From: UBA1858 sp965262455
GTDB lineage: Bacteria; Pseudomonadota; Gammaproteobacteria; UBA4575
Reading direction: 5' to 3'
Assembly (NCBI GenBank): GCA_965262455.1
Contig: CBDHFH010000008.1
Location: 496,001-560,000, forward strand
Length of the DNA: 64,000 bases
A program made the translations under genes and the position numbers. The notes beneath the pieces are model-generated. The model had not been told where the DNA came from. It searched no databases and saw only the letters and a list, made by a program, of their open reading frames with translations. Every line of letters begins with the position of its first letter. Positions within the stretch are counted from its first letter, which is position 1. This document shows positions 52,803-62,493 of this stretch, piece by piece.

Positions 52803-53461
52803 CTGGCCTAGAGCTTCATCATCGTTTAGAAAAAAATATTGGCTTACTAATATTTGGCATTTTGTTTGTCACTTCACTCGGTGGCTTGGTACAAATCCTT
52901 CCAAGCTTGTTTCAAGAATCATTGAAAACACCAGGCGTGAATACTCATGTCTATCAACCATTAGAACTAGTTGGGCGTGATATTTACATTCGCGAAGGAT
53001 GTAATACTTGCCATTCTCAACAGGTGCGTCCACTGGTAGCAGAAGTTGAACGCTATGGCTCATACTCTCGTGCCGATGAATTTGTTTATGATCGACCTTT
53101 TTTATGGGGGTCTAAACGCACCGGACCAGACTTGCATCGTGTCGGTGGAAAATATAGTGACGACTGGCATCGACTGCATTTGTTGAATCCACGTGATGTC
53201 GTACCAAACTCCATCATGCCTTCATACCCCTGGTTAGCTGAGCGTGATGCAGGTGCAAGTAAAGATATCCAAGCAAAGCTAACAGGATTGCAGCGATTAG
53301 GTCATCCTTATACGCAGGAAGACATTGATAATGCGGCAACTAAATTAGCTGGCAAAACGGAAATGGATGCATTAATCGCTTACTTACAGGTATTGGGGAC
53401 AGCTTACCCTGAAGGAGATTTATCATGGCTTATTTTTTATTCGCAGGAGATATGCTTGTAA
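52799..53461 (+). CDS. ccoO: cbb3-type cytochrome c oxidase subunit II
   Basis: A 220-residue membrane-anchored monohaem cytochrome c. TM anchor residues 14-36, haem motif CNTCHSQQVRP (about 64-74), FLWGSKRTGPDLHRVGGKYSDDWH and the axial Met in SIMPSYPWL. Carries electrons to CcoN. Its C-terminal end overlaps ccoQ by 37 bases. Confidence 0.97.
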   Translation: MTGLELHHRLEKNIGLLIFGILFVTSLGGLVQILPSLFQESLKTPGVNTHVYQPLELVGRDIYIREGCNTCHSQQVRPLVAEVERYGSYSRADEFVYDRPFLWGSKRTGPDLHRVGGKYSDDWHRLHLLNPRDVVPNSIMPSYPWLAERDAGASKDIQAKLTGLQRLGHPYTQEDIDNAATKLAGKTEMDALIAYLQVLGTAYPEGDLSWLIFYSQEICL

Positions 53462-53568
53462 TGGCCTTTATGATTATCTTAGTCATATGGGTATCATTAA
53501 AATCAAGCAAAAAAAGTATGGACAGATCAGCAGAAATTCCATTGAAGGATGAGGAGTATCATGGCTGA
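53425..53568 (+). CDS. ccoQ: cbb3-type cytochrome oxidase subunit CcoQ/FixQ
   Basis: A 47-residue ORF with an AAGGAG site, one TM helix (MLVMAFMIILVIWVSL) and a charged tail (KSSKKSMDRSAEIPLKDEE). It overlaps ccoO at its start and ccoP at its end, exactly where ccoQ is expected. CcoQ stabilises the complex in air. Assigned mainly by position and size. Confidence 0.85.
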   Translation: MAYFLFAGDMLVMAFMIILVIWVSLKSSKKSMDRSAEIPLKDEEYHG

Positions 53569-54451
53569 TATGCCTTCAGAATTTTGGAGTGGATGGATTA
53601 TCGCTCTAACGGTAGGGAGTTTGGCTGGGTTAGTCTGGTTAATTCTTAGTATTTATTTTTCAAAAAAGAATACCAAGCATTTTGTTTCACCCGTGTGGGA
53701 CGAAACACTAGAAGAAGGAAACAACCCTGCGCCTATGTGGTGGTTTTGGTTGATTTTCAGCGCTCTAATAATTTCTGCAGTGTACTTAGTGCTGTATCCT
53801 GGCTTAGGATCATTTAGTGGCACTTTAAAATGGTCGCAAGGAGGTAGACTAGATAAGAATCTTACAGCATATGCTTATCAGCATGCAGATATGCATACGT
53901 TTATTAAGCAAGCATCAGTGGCCGAATTAAAACAAGATGCAGACATCATGCAATCTGCAGAGCGTATCTTTCAGCAAAATTGTGCGGCATGCCATGGAGT
54001 TGATGCACGTGGACAAGCACATGCTTTTCCTAATTTAAAAGATACAGACTGGCAATGGGGCAGTAAAGAAGCGGATATTGAACATTCCATTCGCTACGGA
54101 CGCCAAGCGATGATGGTGCCTTGGCAAGATGTATTGGGAGATGATGGCGTTACAGAAATCGTCAACTATATTAAAGTGATGTCGTCAGCGAGCAATTCAG
54201 CAGCGAATGAAAAAGGTCATGCTTTGTATCAGCAATTCTGTGTGGCTTGCCATGGAGTCACAGGGGAGGGTAATACGGCCCTGGGTGCGCCAAATATTGT
54301 GGACGATGTTTGGTTATATGGTAATTCCGATGAGCAGCTTAAACATACGATCGCATTGGGACGTAATGGAATAATGCCTGCGTTTGATCGCAGATTAAGT
54401 GAAGCGCAGATTCGTATGTTAGTTGCTTGGCTTAGTAATCAAGATTATTAA
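53561..54451 (+). CDS. ccoP: cbb3-type cytochrome c oxidase subunit III (dihaem)
   Basis: A 296-residue dihaem cytochrome c. The ATG at 53561 has a GAGGAG site; 53549 is less good. Two N-terminal TM helices, the CcoP mark GNNPAPMWWFWLIF, then haem motifs CAACHGVDARG and CVACHGVTGEG, with axial Met regions RQAMMVPW and NGIMPAFD. It takes electrons from soluble cytochromes. The assembly genes ccoGHIS are not in this window. Confidence 0.97.
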   Translation: MADMPSEFWSGWIIALTVGSLAGLVWLILSIYFSKKNTKHFVSPVWDETLEEGNNPAPMWWFWLIFSALIISAVYLVLYPGLGSFSGTLKWSQGGRLDKNLTAYAYQHADMHTFIKQASVAELKQDADIMQSAERIFQQNCAACHGVDARGQAHAFPNLKDTDWQWGSKEADIEHSIRYGRQAMMVPWQDVLGDDGVTEIVNYIKVMSSASNSAANEKGHALYQQFCVACHGVTGEGNTALGAPNIVDDVWLYGNSDEQLKHTIALGRNGIMPAFDRRLSEAQIRMLVAWLSNQDY

Positions 54452-54453
54452 TG

Positions 54454-54849
54454 TCAGCTACAGATAGCATCGGGCTTTTGACATAGTTGAAAATTCTTAA
54501 CATGGGCAATGACAATTATGAATGCGCCTATCACAGTGAATGTTTTCTCTAAGGTTTCACTGAGAAAATCATGACCTAGAATCGCAGTTAATATCAAAAT
54601 CATTAAACCGATTAGCCCGGTCACAATCACCGCATAGTTTTTATGCCTCTTGCACCCCATCGTGAGTGCATAGGCAGAAATTGGAATGACAGCAATAACC
54701 ATCCATATGTGAAACATCTCATCATTGAGAGGCAGAGCTGACATTGAAGGCACTAGCACTACTAACGCAGGCAATGCTAAACAGTGAATTGTACATATCA
54801 AAGATAATCCAATAGCTGTTTTATCTGAAATATTTTGCAGATTGATCAT
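54454..54849 (-). CDS. MerC-domain membrane protein
   Basis: A 131-residue protein with four TM helices and the MerC mark LSLICTIHCLALPALVVLVP (Cys19, Cys24 region). MerC was first known as a mercury transporter, but chromosomal copies beside Zur-controlled TonB receptors are thought to handle zinc or other metals. It lies 126 bases downstream of the ZnuD-like receptor on the same strand, with a Zur box at the head, so zinc is the likely link. No mer genes are near. Confidence 0.85.
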   Translation of the reverse strand: MINLQNISDKTAIGLSLICTIHCLALPALVVLVPSMSALPLNDEMFHIWMVIAVIPISAYALTMGCKRHKNYAVIVTGLIGLMILILTAILGHDFLSETLEKTFTVIGAFIIVIAHVKNFQLCQKPDAICS

Positions 54850-54975
54850 AAGTTTTATTGTTAATTATTAGGTCAGTATTTGACGGCCAACTAGGTGAGA
54901 TATAAATAACATTATGATGTCCTAGTGTAATGATCATTATGCATTTTTCACCTGTTGCATTTTTATTGTTGAATA

Positions 54976-56983
54976 CTAATAGTCAACTGAGATACCAAAC
55001 ACTAGATTTCTTCCTGGCAGTACCACACGGTCTTTTTGAAATGAAGTGTGCTGACGTGCATCTTCATCCAATAAGTTTTCTCCCTTGATGAAGAGATTCA
55101 AATCAGTATCACCGGTATAAATGGTTTTATTCAAACTTGCATTCAACATAGTGAAACCGTCGGTATCTGTTTCCAGCTCAGCCTCTTTGTTTTGATCTGC
55201 GGTAACAATGATGTCAAGTGCTGCTTGCCAAGTATCAACAGTAAGTACTGTGCCTACCCCAATGCGTGCAGGTGTAATTCGAGGCACATTGCCAAAATCG
55301 TTATCATCAAATTCAGCGCGTACGTAGTCCCCAAATACTCGTCCGTCAAGTATGTATTGATTGGATTGAATGAGTTGATGTGTGAGTTCGGCTTCGATGC
55401 CATAGAAAGTCGCATCTTCATTGGCATAATTCGCAACAAGTAATTCTCCATCGACAGCAAATTCAAACATTTCAGTCATCTCATTTTCCTCAACACGATC
55501 TGCTATGCCGTCATTATTAGCGTCTTCGCTGGCTAGAAATATATAGTCATCAATCTGATTATAAAAAGCATTCACTCTCCAGCCCGTGCGTTCACCTTGT
55601 TGTTGTAATGCGATTTCTAAATTATGAGATGTCTCTTTATCAATATCCGTAGAACCAGTTTCAAAAGTGAGTGTTGCTAGATGAGGGCCATCAGCATAAA
55701 GTGCAGTCTCTTGAGGCGCACGTTCTGTGCGACTGGCGAGCACGCTCAATTCAAGATTATTTTGCAAGTAACGTGTTGCACCAAGTGACACAGAAAGAAC
55801 ATTAAAATCTTCATCTTCACCTGACTCTGGATCAAATTCATCTCGATCGTAGCGAATACCACCTTCTAAGTCCCACATATCAGTATGGTAATGAGTAATG
55901 GCAAAGATTCCATAGCGTTTCTCATCTACTGGAGCAATGAATGCTTCTTCTCCGACAGCAGAAAATTCGCGATCGTTATATTGAAGTCCAAAGATATTGT
56001 CCCATTCCTCGCTGATGATATTGACAATCTCTAATCTTGATTCGAGCTCTTCATTTTCGAAAGTCGTTGCAATCTCACCTGATTCTTCTATTTCAAAATG
56101 TCGGTAATTATTAAAGGTTGAGCGAAGTGAAACTGATTCAATAGCGTCAGTAAGATTATTAAATTCAAATAAACTATCGTAACGATATTGCTTTACATCT
56201 AAACGTATATCGCCCTCTTCAGCGCCAGGTATTCCGTAGTTGGAATCAAAACGGCTGAATGCAAATCCTGCGAGTGCATTATCTGTTATGTAGCTTGCTC
56301 CATAGGCCGTATTGATCTGTTTCAATATCACTGTTGGCTAAGCGCCCTTTATTAGCCGGATCATCTTCGTTTGCAAATCCATCAATATCATAATCATTTG
56401 TGTTTCTGGTTAAGCCATCAATATTCCAGCTGAATGAATTTTGTGACCCTTTTATTTGTGCAGCGCCAGTATTGCCATCCGACACGGTGGCATGATCGAC
56501 TCTGCCACTGAATTCAAATGTCTCAAAATCATTGCGTGTTGGTATGCGCTGATTAATGACATTGACAACACCACCGATAGCACCTGGCCCATAGCGAAGA
56601 GTTGCTGGTCCTCTAAGAATTTCGATTTGTTCTGCGGTATACGGTTCAATCGAGACTGCATGATCTTCACTCGTGCTTGAAACATCGAGAGAATCGATCC
56701 CATTTTCTAGTACACGTACTCGATTGCTACCCAGACCTCTGATGATAGGACGACTCACACCAGGTGCAAAATAAGTGGATGTAACGCCAATCTCATTCTT
56801 TACTGTTTCACCAATTGAATTAGAGAGTTTTCTATCTAGCTCAGTTTCGTTAATGACTTCTACAGATTGTGCATGTAACACGGTTGATTCAACCGTGATG
56901 CCTTGTAAATGTGATTGTTCTTCTGCATGAGTAGAGTAAGAAGTGCAAATGAGCCATGCACAGATGAGTATTTTTTGTCTCAT
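54976..56983 (-). pseudogene. TonB-dependent receptor, ZnuD-like, frameshifted
   Basis: Two frames make one receptor. The first (56983 down to about 56303) has a signal peptide (ILICAWLICTSYSTHA) and plug domain (GETVKNEIGVTSTYFAPGVSRPIIRG, LRGPATLRYGPGAIGGVVNVI). The second (to 54976) is the barrel, ending VLPGRNLVFGISVDY with the terminal aromatic. They would join as ETDQYGL-GASYITDN if one base near 56303 were removed. A Zur box lies upstream and the overall style is like Neisseria ZnuD, a zinc receptor. It is either a recent mutation or a sequencing error; the barrel shows no other damage. Confidence 0.85.
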
Positions 56984-57079
56984 ATTAGTATCCAGATATA
57001 TTACAAATTGTTATCAGTTAGGTCGATAAAGCGTTTCATAACTGTTTGATTATGTTTGGCCGTCTATAATATCCGTAAC

Positions 57080-57092
57080 GTTATAATATAAC
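57080..57092. promoter_or_regulatory. Zur box
   Basis: GTTATAATATAAC is a perfect 13-base palindrome and matches the core of the gammaproteobacterial Zur consensus. It lies 97 bases before the receptor start on the minus strand and 160 before katG on the plus strand; receptor control is expected. Confidence 0.75.
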
Positions 57093-57251
57093 AATTATTA
57101 CAACATCTTTACACTCTATTTATTACATGCGTCGGGTATACCATAAATATAATTCATTACTATAATATAAATAATGAGTTTGATGTATTAATTACTGTAG
57201 GGAATAATCTCCTGCGTAGATTAAATTCATTCTGTGCAATAGGAGAAATCA

Positions 57252-59450
57252 ATGACAGACGTAAGCAAGTGCCCAGTCATGGTCACAGTAAACAAGCATT
57301 CGACAAGCGAGGGGACATCTAACCGTGATTGGTGGCCAAATCAGCTAAATGTCAATGTACTTCACCAACATTCGGCCAAATCCAATCCTATGGAAGACGA
57401 TTTCGATTATGCAGCCGAGTTCAATAAACTAGACCTCAATCAAGTAAGAAAAGATATCGTTGACGTCATGACCACATCACAAGACTGGTGGCCCGCCGAC
57501 TATGGGCATTACGGTCCTTTTTTTATACGTATGGCATGGCATGCAGCCGGGACTTATCGCACTGGCGATGGTCGTGGTGGTGCCGGTACAGGTAATCAGC
57601 GTTTTGCTCCCATTAACAGTTGGCCGGATAACGGTAACCTAGATAAAGCTCGTCGACTTTTATGGCCGATTAAACAAAAATATGGCAAGCGTATTTCATG
57701 GGCCGATTTAATTATATTTGCTGGTAACTGCGCGCTTGAATCTATGGGCTTCAAGACTTACGGGTATGCTGGTGGTAGAGAAGATATCTATCAGCCAGAA
57801 GAAGACATTTACTGGGGAACTGAACAAGAATGGTTAGGTGACAATCGTTACTCAGGTGAACGTGATCTTGAAAATCCACTTGCTGCAGTACAAATGGGTT
57901 TGATCTATGTGAATCCTGAAGGTCCTAATGGAAATCCTGACCCACTTGCATCTGGCACAGACGTGCGTGAGACGTTTGCGCGTATGGCGATGAATGATGA
58001 AGAAACAGTTGCTTTAACAGCAGGTGGTCATACCTTCGGTAAAAGCCATGGTGCAGGAGATCCAACGTTAGTAGGACCAGAGCCAGAAGGAGCAAGCATC
58101 GAAGAGCAAGGTTTCGGATGGAAAAATGCCCACGGTTCAGGAAAAGCGGGTGACGCAACAACAAGTGGCATTGAAGGTGCATGGACGCCAACACCTACAC
58201 AATGGGATAACAGTTACTTTGATACATTATTTGGATATGAGTGGGAACTTACTAAGAGTCCTGCGGGAGCAAACCAATGGATTCCAAAAGATGAAGCAGG
58301 GTCGACTTCAGTACCAGACGCACATGATGGGAATAAAACACATGCGCCAATGATGACGACTGCAGACATGTCAATGCGTATGGATCCTGCCTACGAGAAG
58401 ATCTCAAGAAGATATCATCAGAATCCTGACGAGTTCGCAGATGCATTTGCACGCGCTTGGTTTAAGTTAACGCATCGTGATATGGGGCCTAAGTCTCGTT
58501 ACCTAGGTGCTGAAGTGCCTCAAGCAGATTTGATTTGGCAGGATCCTATCCCTGTAGTGAATCATGAGCTTGTTGAAGACAGTGATGTTGAAGAAATTAA
58601 ACGTCAGATCTCAGCGGCAGGTATCAGTGTAGCCGAGTTAGCTTCAACAGCATGGGCGTCAGCGTCGACATTCCGTGGATCCGACATGCGTGGAGGTGCG
58701 AATGGAGCACGCGTACGCTTAGCGCCGCAAAAAGACTGGGAAGTCAATCAGCCTGAACAGCTTGCTCATGTCATCGAGAAACTTGAAGAAGTGCAAAAAC
58801 AGTTCAATGACGCGCAGTCAGGCAATAAAGCTGTATCGCTTGCCGACGTCATTGTTATTGCTGGAAATGTTGCAATTGAAACTGCGGCAAAGAATGCAGG
58901 TCACCAGGTGACTGTTCCTTTCACTGCAGGACGTATGGATGCAACGCAAGAGCAAACTGATGTAGAGTCATTTGCAGTATTAGAACCAAATGCGGATGCA
59001 TTTAGAAACTATCAGAAAGCGAAGTTCACTGTTTCTGCTGAAGAAATGATGGTAGACAAGGCTCAGTTGCTTACCTTAAGCGCACCTGAAATGACTGTAT
59101 TAGTGGGAGGCATGAGAATGCTTGAAACTAATGCTGATGGATCAAAGCATGGTGTATTCACTAACAATGTTGCTACCTTAAGTAACGACTTCTTTGTTAA
59201 CTTGTTAGATATGAGCACAGAGTGGAAACCTGTTTCAGAGGATGCTGATGTATTCGAAGGTCGTGATCGTGCAACGGGTGAAGTTAAATGGACGGGTACT
59301 CGTTTTGACTTAATCTTTGGTTCAAATTCACAATTACGTGCCATTGCTGAAGTATACGGATGTTCAGATTCGAAGGTTAAGTTTATTGATGACTTTGTTG
59401 ACGCATGGACGAAAGTCATGAATCTTGATCGCTTCGATGTGAAACACTAA
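57252..59450 (+). CDS. katG: Catalase-peroxidase KatG
   Basis: A 732-residue bifunctional haem enzyme removing hydrogen peroxide. Distal site FIRMAWHAAGTYRTGDGRGG (Arg, Trp, His), the Tyr of the Met-Tyr-Trp adduct in QMGLIYVNPEGPNG, proximal His in LTAGGHTFGKSHGAG, and the second, haemless domain from about residue 420 (LIWQDPIPV, VIAGNVAIETAAKNAG). Length is standard. GGAG ribosome site; strong terminator after it. No OxyR site was identified by eye. Confidence 0.98.
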   Translation: MTDVSKCPVMVTVNKHSTSEGTSNRDWWPNQLNVNVLHQHSAKSNPMEDDFDYAAEFNKLDLNQVRKDIVDVMTTSQDWWPADYGHYGPFFIRMAWHAAGTYRTGDGRGGAGTGNQRFAPINSWPDNGNLDKARRLLWPIKQKYGKRISWADLIIFAGNCALESMGFKTYGYAGGREDIYQPEEDIYWGTEQEWLGDNRYSGERDLENPLAAVQMGLIYVNPEGPNGNPDPLASGTDVRETFARMAMNDEETVALTAGGHTFGKSHGAGDPTLVGPEPEGASIEEQGFGWKNAHGSGKAGDATTSGIEGAWTPTPTQWDNSYFDTLFGYEWELTKSPAGANQWIPKDEAGSTSVPDAHDGNKTHAPMMTTADMSMRMDPAYEKISRRYHQNPDEFADAFARAWFKLTHRDMGPKSRYLGAEVPQADLIWQDPIPVVNHELVEDSDVEEIKRQISAAGISVAELASTAWASASTFRGSDMRGGANGARVRLAPQKDWEVNQPEQLAHVIEKLEEVQKQFNDAQSGNKAVSLADVIVIAGNVAIETAAKNAGHQVTVPFTAGRMDATQEQTDVESFAVLEPNADAFRNYQKAKFTVSAEEMMVDKAQLLTLSAPEMTVLVGGMRMLETNADGSKHGVFTNNVATLSNDFFVNLLDMSTEWKPVSEDADVFEGRDRATGEVKWTGTRFDLIFGSNSQLRAIAEVYGCSDSKVKFIDDFVDAWTKVMNLDRFDVKH

Positions 59451-59484
59451 GCTTTACTGTATTATATATTATCTGGTAAAACGA

Positions 59485-59515
59485 TTAATGCCCCTATTTA
59501 GGGGCATTAATTTTT
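59485..59515 (+). terminator. Intrinsic terminator of katG
   Basis: TTAATGCCCC (59485-59494), loop TATTTA, GGGGCATTAA (59501-59510), then TTTTT (59511-59515). A perfect 10-base stem 34 bases after the katG stop. It reaches the stop of the convergent exosortase operon and may serve it too. Confidence 0.9.
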
Positions 59516-60158
59516 ACGGCTGAGCATTATTATTGCTCAGGTTTTGAAATAATGGCTTTGAGCTTACTGCACTCATAATCAGCATACATAAGCCAGCTAT
59601 AATCACAGGGTAGATCCAACGACCACCGGTTTCGAAAAATATAACTAAATCCATCACTAAAGGTGCTTCCATTAGATGGCCAGACTGTTTTTCTGCAGCA
59701 GATAAAAGTTGGTGTTCAATATGACCCGCCAAAAGTATCGGTACTACTGTGCCTATAATTACAAGCACGCCAACAGTGCCGAAAAAACATAATATTATTC
59801 TGTGTCTAATTTCTATTTTTGGCCAGGCCAATAAAATTGTAAATAAAATAACAATCGGCACTAAAGAATGGATAAGGTTAGTATGCGATGTGAGCTGATA
59901 GCCTGCCGGAGCGATGGGGATATTTTCAATATAAATATCTTGACTCATTGTGGCTATACACTGAATAACTGTTGATTCGCTCGTTTTTTCAATGCTCAAG
60001 CCACAAGTAAATTTGTCGGTAATAATATCAGTAATAAAACTTATATAAGGAAGTAAAGGACCAATGATATATTTACCTGTAATAAATATAATAATCGATA
60101 ACACTAACCAGATAATAAACACACGCGCTGATAAGAAAATAAATGTCCGTAAATTCAT
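59514..60158 (-). CDS. Probable exosortase-associated membrane protein
   Basis: A 214-residue inner-membrane protein: TM helices at about 7-30 and 35-50, a periplasmic loop (residues 50-95, with Cys52 and Cys67), then three more helices (about 94-112, 120-145, 178-198). The loop segment IYIENIPIAPAGYQLTSHTNLIHSLVP precedes the second membrane half. It lies 7 bases after the exosortase gene, and exosortase H loci are usually followed by such a companion protein. Assignment rests on position and topology; no catalytic motif is seen. Confidence 0.65.
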   Translation of the reverse strand: MNLRTFIFLSARVFIIWLVLSIIIFITGKYIIGPLLPYISFITDIITDKFTCGLSIEKTSESTVIQCIATMSQDIYIENIPIAPAGYQLTSHTNLIHSLVPIVILFTILLAWPKIEIRHRIILCFFGTVGVLVIIGTVVPILLAGHIEHQLLSAAEKQSGHLMEAPLVMDLVIFFETGGRWIYPVIIAGLCMLIMSAVSSKPLFQNLSNNNAQP

Positions 60159-60165
60159 TTATTGA

Positions 60166-60687
60166 CTATTTCGCTTCTTGCGTAAGATTGGCAGAGCGAT
60201 ATGCCCACCAAGCGAAGTAAAGTCCACAAATAATGACTATAAAGCTAGGTGCGTAATATGTATGGATGGGTAGGAAATATTCTTTTTGATAAGCGACCAC
60301 AAAATATAAGCCGATAATGCGTAACTGATTGACTATGTAGAGTAGGGTGATGCCAAAGATTAGTCCGATTATTTTGTCTTTGACAGTGGCAGAAAATGCG
60401 AGAATAGCGGAGCACAATAAAAATAGACTACCAGAGCCATCACAGCCACGAATAATGACTAAAATTGCTTTAGATGATGAAAGCTTATTTTCAATCGCCG
60501 TTAAATTTTCATTAGTGAAAAAATTAATAATATCCACACTCACTGTGACAATACCATAGTGGTAAATTATGTCTTTTAGTACTGTCCATGGGATTAAAAA
60601 ATATAGCCATTGAAGTAAACCAAATAATGCAAGAAATATGAGTAAAAACTTTATTTCACGTGAGGCTAAATTCAGATTCGAGAGCAT
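60166..60687 (-). CDS. xrtH: Exosortase of the XrtH type
   Basis: A 173-residue polytopic membrane protein with the three exosortase active-site residues in order: Cys82 in VIIRGCDGSGSLFLL, Arg123 in YIVNQLRIIGLY and His142 in FLPIHTYYAPSF. The short, single-domain form is that of exosortase H, which handles proteins with IPTLxxWG C-terminal signals. It should cleave and transfer the sorting tail of the metalloprotease encoded 10 bases upstream. It is flanked in the same operon by the companion membrane protein. Confidence 0.8.
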   Translation of the reverse strand: MLSNLNLASREIKFLLIFLALFGLLQWLYFLIPWTVLKDIIYHYGIVTVSVDIINFFTNENLTAIENKLSSSKAILVIIRGCDGSGSLFLLCSAILAFSATVKDKIIGLIFGITLLYIVNQLRIIGLYFVVAYQKEYFLPIHTYYAPSFIVIICGLYFAWWAYRSANLTQEAK

Positions 60688-60697
60688 TGTTTATCAG

Positions 60698-62479
60698 TTA
60701 TTCTTTATTGATTTTAATTCTATAGGTCATCAGAGCCAGAATAAAGATTACAATACTCATTAGTATTATGCTAATGAAGTTCATCATAGGGATGTTGACT
60801 ATGGGCGCCGAAAGCGGATCTGACCCTTGGCTAACTTCGTCGCCATCACTCACGCCGTCATTATCAGTATCAGCGTCATTTGGGTCAGTCAAATAAATAT
60901 TAACTTCCTCGCCATCTAGTAAATTGTCATTATCTGAATCGGGGTTGAATGGGTCAGTATTCAGTAGTAATTCATCTGCGTCATCTAAGCCGTCATTATC
61001 ATCATCGTTATCACATATATCCCCAAACAAATCATTGTCGTTATTTTCTTGCATGGGGTTAGCATCATTCGGGCAATTATCGACACTATCTTCGATGCCA
61101 TCATTATCCATATCAGGGATCTCGCAGACATCGCCGATGCCATCGTTATCTGAATCTGTTTGTGCAGGATTTATATCAAGGGGACAGTTATCAATGATGG
61201 TTGGGTTGAGAACAGTTGAGAAAGGTAAATCTATGCCAAGGAATCCCCAATTAGTGCCGCTATTCGAGCTACCCCAGGCTTGTCCATTTGGGTAATTGCT
61301 GCTGTTGTTAGTGGTTATCCAATAACATAAATCATTGTTATTGTTGTCAACAAAAAATCCAGCAGGATAGGACGCTACAATGGCATAACTCATCCCAGCG
61401 ACTACATTAAATGGTGTTGTAAAGTTTATCGTGGTGAAACCAGTGTAGCTTGTTATATTAAAATTCTGGTTTGCAAGCTGAGACCCAGTCGGTCTTTGTA
61501 GAATGCCCTGTAATTCTCGTATCGTGACAGTAATTGATCCGTTATCACAAAATACAGGTAAATTAATGGTACTTATTTGTCCGCTCACTGTCGCGGGAAA
61601 TGTCTGTGCATAAAAATTTGGACCATAAACAAAAAGTAAGCTATTGCTTATATCGCCCATGCCAAAGCTTGCATCAGTGCCTTGTTTATCAAATACAGCG
61701 TCACCGTCAATATCTGCATCACAGTCGTCACCAAAAGAATCTGCATCCGTGTCTAATTGGCTGGGATTATTTGCGCTTGGGCAGTTATCATTGGCAATAC
61801 CTAAGTTATCTGAATCAATGTCGTATAAAAAATCGGCTCCAGAGAGATCATCGCTCTGTGGTGTTTCAGCTGCATTAGGAGCAAGCGCTTGCATAATGGC
61901 AGGGAAGATAGTGGTATGGTCGAGGCCCAAGCCATGTCCTAATTCATGAATGGCAACACGTTTAAATTCTGCCACACCTGTCCATGGGCCCGAGTATATA
62001 TCCCAGCTAAAAGCATTATTAAATATAGTACCTGTCTTGAGAGTGACTTCACCAAATGACCAAGTAAACTGAACGGCTAACGTGGATGCATCAAATACTC
62101 CGGTACAGTCATCTGTTGAAAATTTCACTCCATTCCCAGGTTCCACAGATGGTGAAGGGCATGGATCTACAGCCCCGCTTGCAGTATCTGCACTATAGTT
62201 GAAGCTGGAATTGTTCGTCCAAATATTGATTGCATCGATATATGCAGACTGAAATTCTGCATTCGTCGGTCCATTGCTCACAGTATTAGGTGCGTTGCTG
62301 GTGTCTGCGGGGTTAGATGCTTCAATATCAACATTAACAGTTGCTTCTCCATCCAACCAGGAAGAACCTAATAATACAAATGCATTTGCGGGTGTATTCC
62401 AAAATAATATGATTACAAAACTAGCGACGATAGCCACTAGGTAATTTCTGATGCTTTTTTGAAATTTATTTGTAAACAT
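60698..62479 (-). CDS. Matrixin-type metalloprotease with TSP3 repeats and IPTL-like sorting signal
   Basis: A 593-residue exported protein. Signal peptide 1-33 (FWNTPANA). Zinc protease domain to about 215 with HELGHGLGLDH (H178, E179, H182, H188) and the Met-turn IMQA (M196). A calcium-binding thrombospondin type 3 array (NCPSANNPSQLDTDADSFGDDCD and later DNCP...DSDNDGIGD units) flanks a beta-rich domain at about 265-420. The C-terminus NIPMMNFISIILMSIVIFIL, then basic YRIKINKE, has the tripartite form of an exosortase sorting signal: IP motif, hydrophobic helix, basic end. IPMMNF differs from the usual IPTLxxWG. The adjacent exosortase is the natural partner. Confidence 0.85.
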   Translation of the reverse strand: MFTNKFQKSIRNYLVAIVASFVIILFWNTPANAFVLLGSSWLDGEATVNVDIEASNPADTSNAPNTVSNGPTNAEFQSAYIDAINIWTNNSSFNYSADTASGAVDPCPSPSVEPGNGVKFSTDDCTGVFDASTLAVQFTWSFGEVTLKTGTIFNNAFSWDIYSGPWTGVAEFKRVAIHELGHGLGLDHTTIFPAIMQALAPNAAETPQSDDLSGADFLYDIDSDNLGIANDNCPSANNPSQLDTDADSFGDDCDADIDGDAVFDKQGTDASFGMGDISNSLLFVYGPNFYAQTFPATVSGQISTINLPVFCDNGSITVTIRELQGILQRPTGSQLANQNFNITSYTGFTTINFTTPFNVVAGMSYAIVASYPAGFFVDNNNNDLCYWITTNNSSNYPNGQAWGSSNSGTNWGFLGIDLPFSTVLNPTIIDNCPLDINPAQTDSDNDGIGDVCEIPDMDNDGIEDSVDNCPNDANPMQENNDNDLFGDICDNDDDNDGLDDADELLLNTDPFNPDSDNDNLLDGEEVNIYLTDPNDADTDNDGVSDGDEVSQGSDPLSAPIVNIPMMNFISIILMSIVIFILALMTYRIKINKE

Positions 62480-62493
62480 GTTTAGTCGAAAAG

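Noticed and set aside
54454..54849. Mercury resistance function for the MerC protein
   Set aside because: No merR, merT, merP or merA nearby, and the Zur box and receptor point to zinc.
60924..61949. Ser/Leu-rich ORFs on the + strand opposite the metalloprotease gene
   Set aside because: They are mirror images of the Asp/Asn-rich TSP3 codons (GAT/AAT read backwards) with no ribosome sites.
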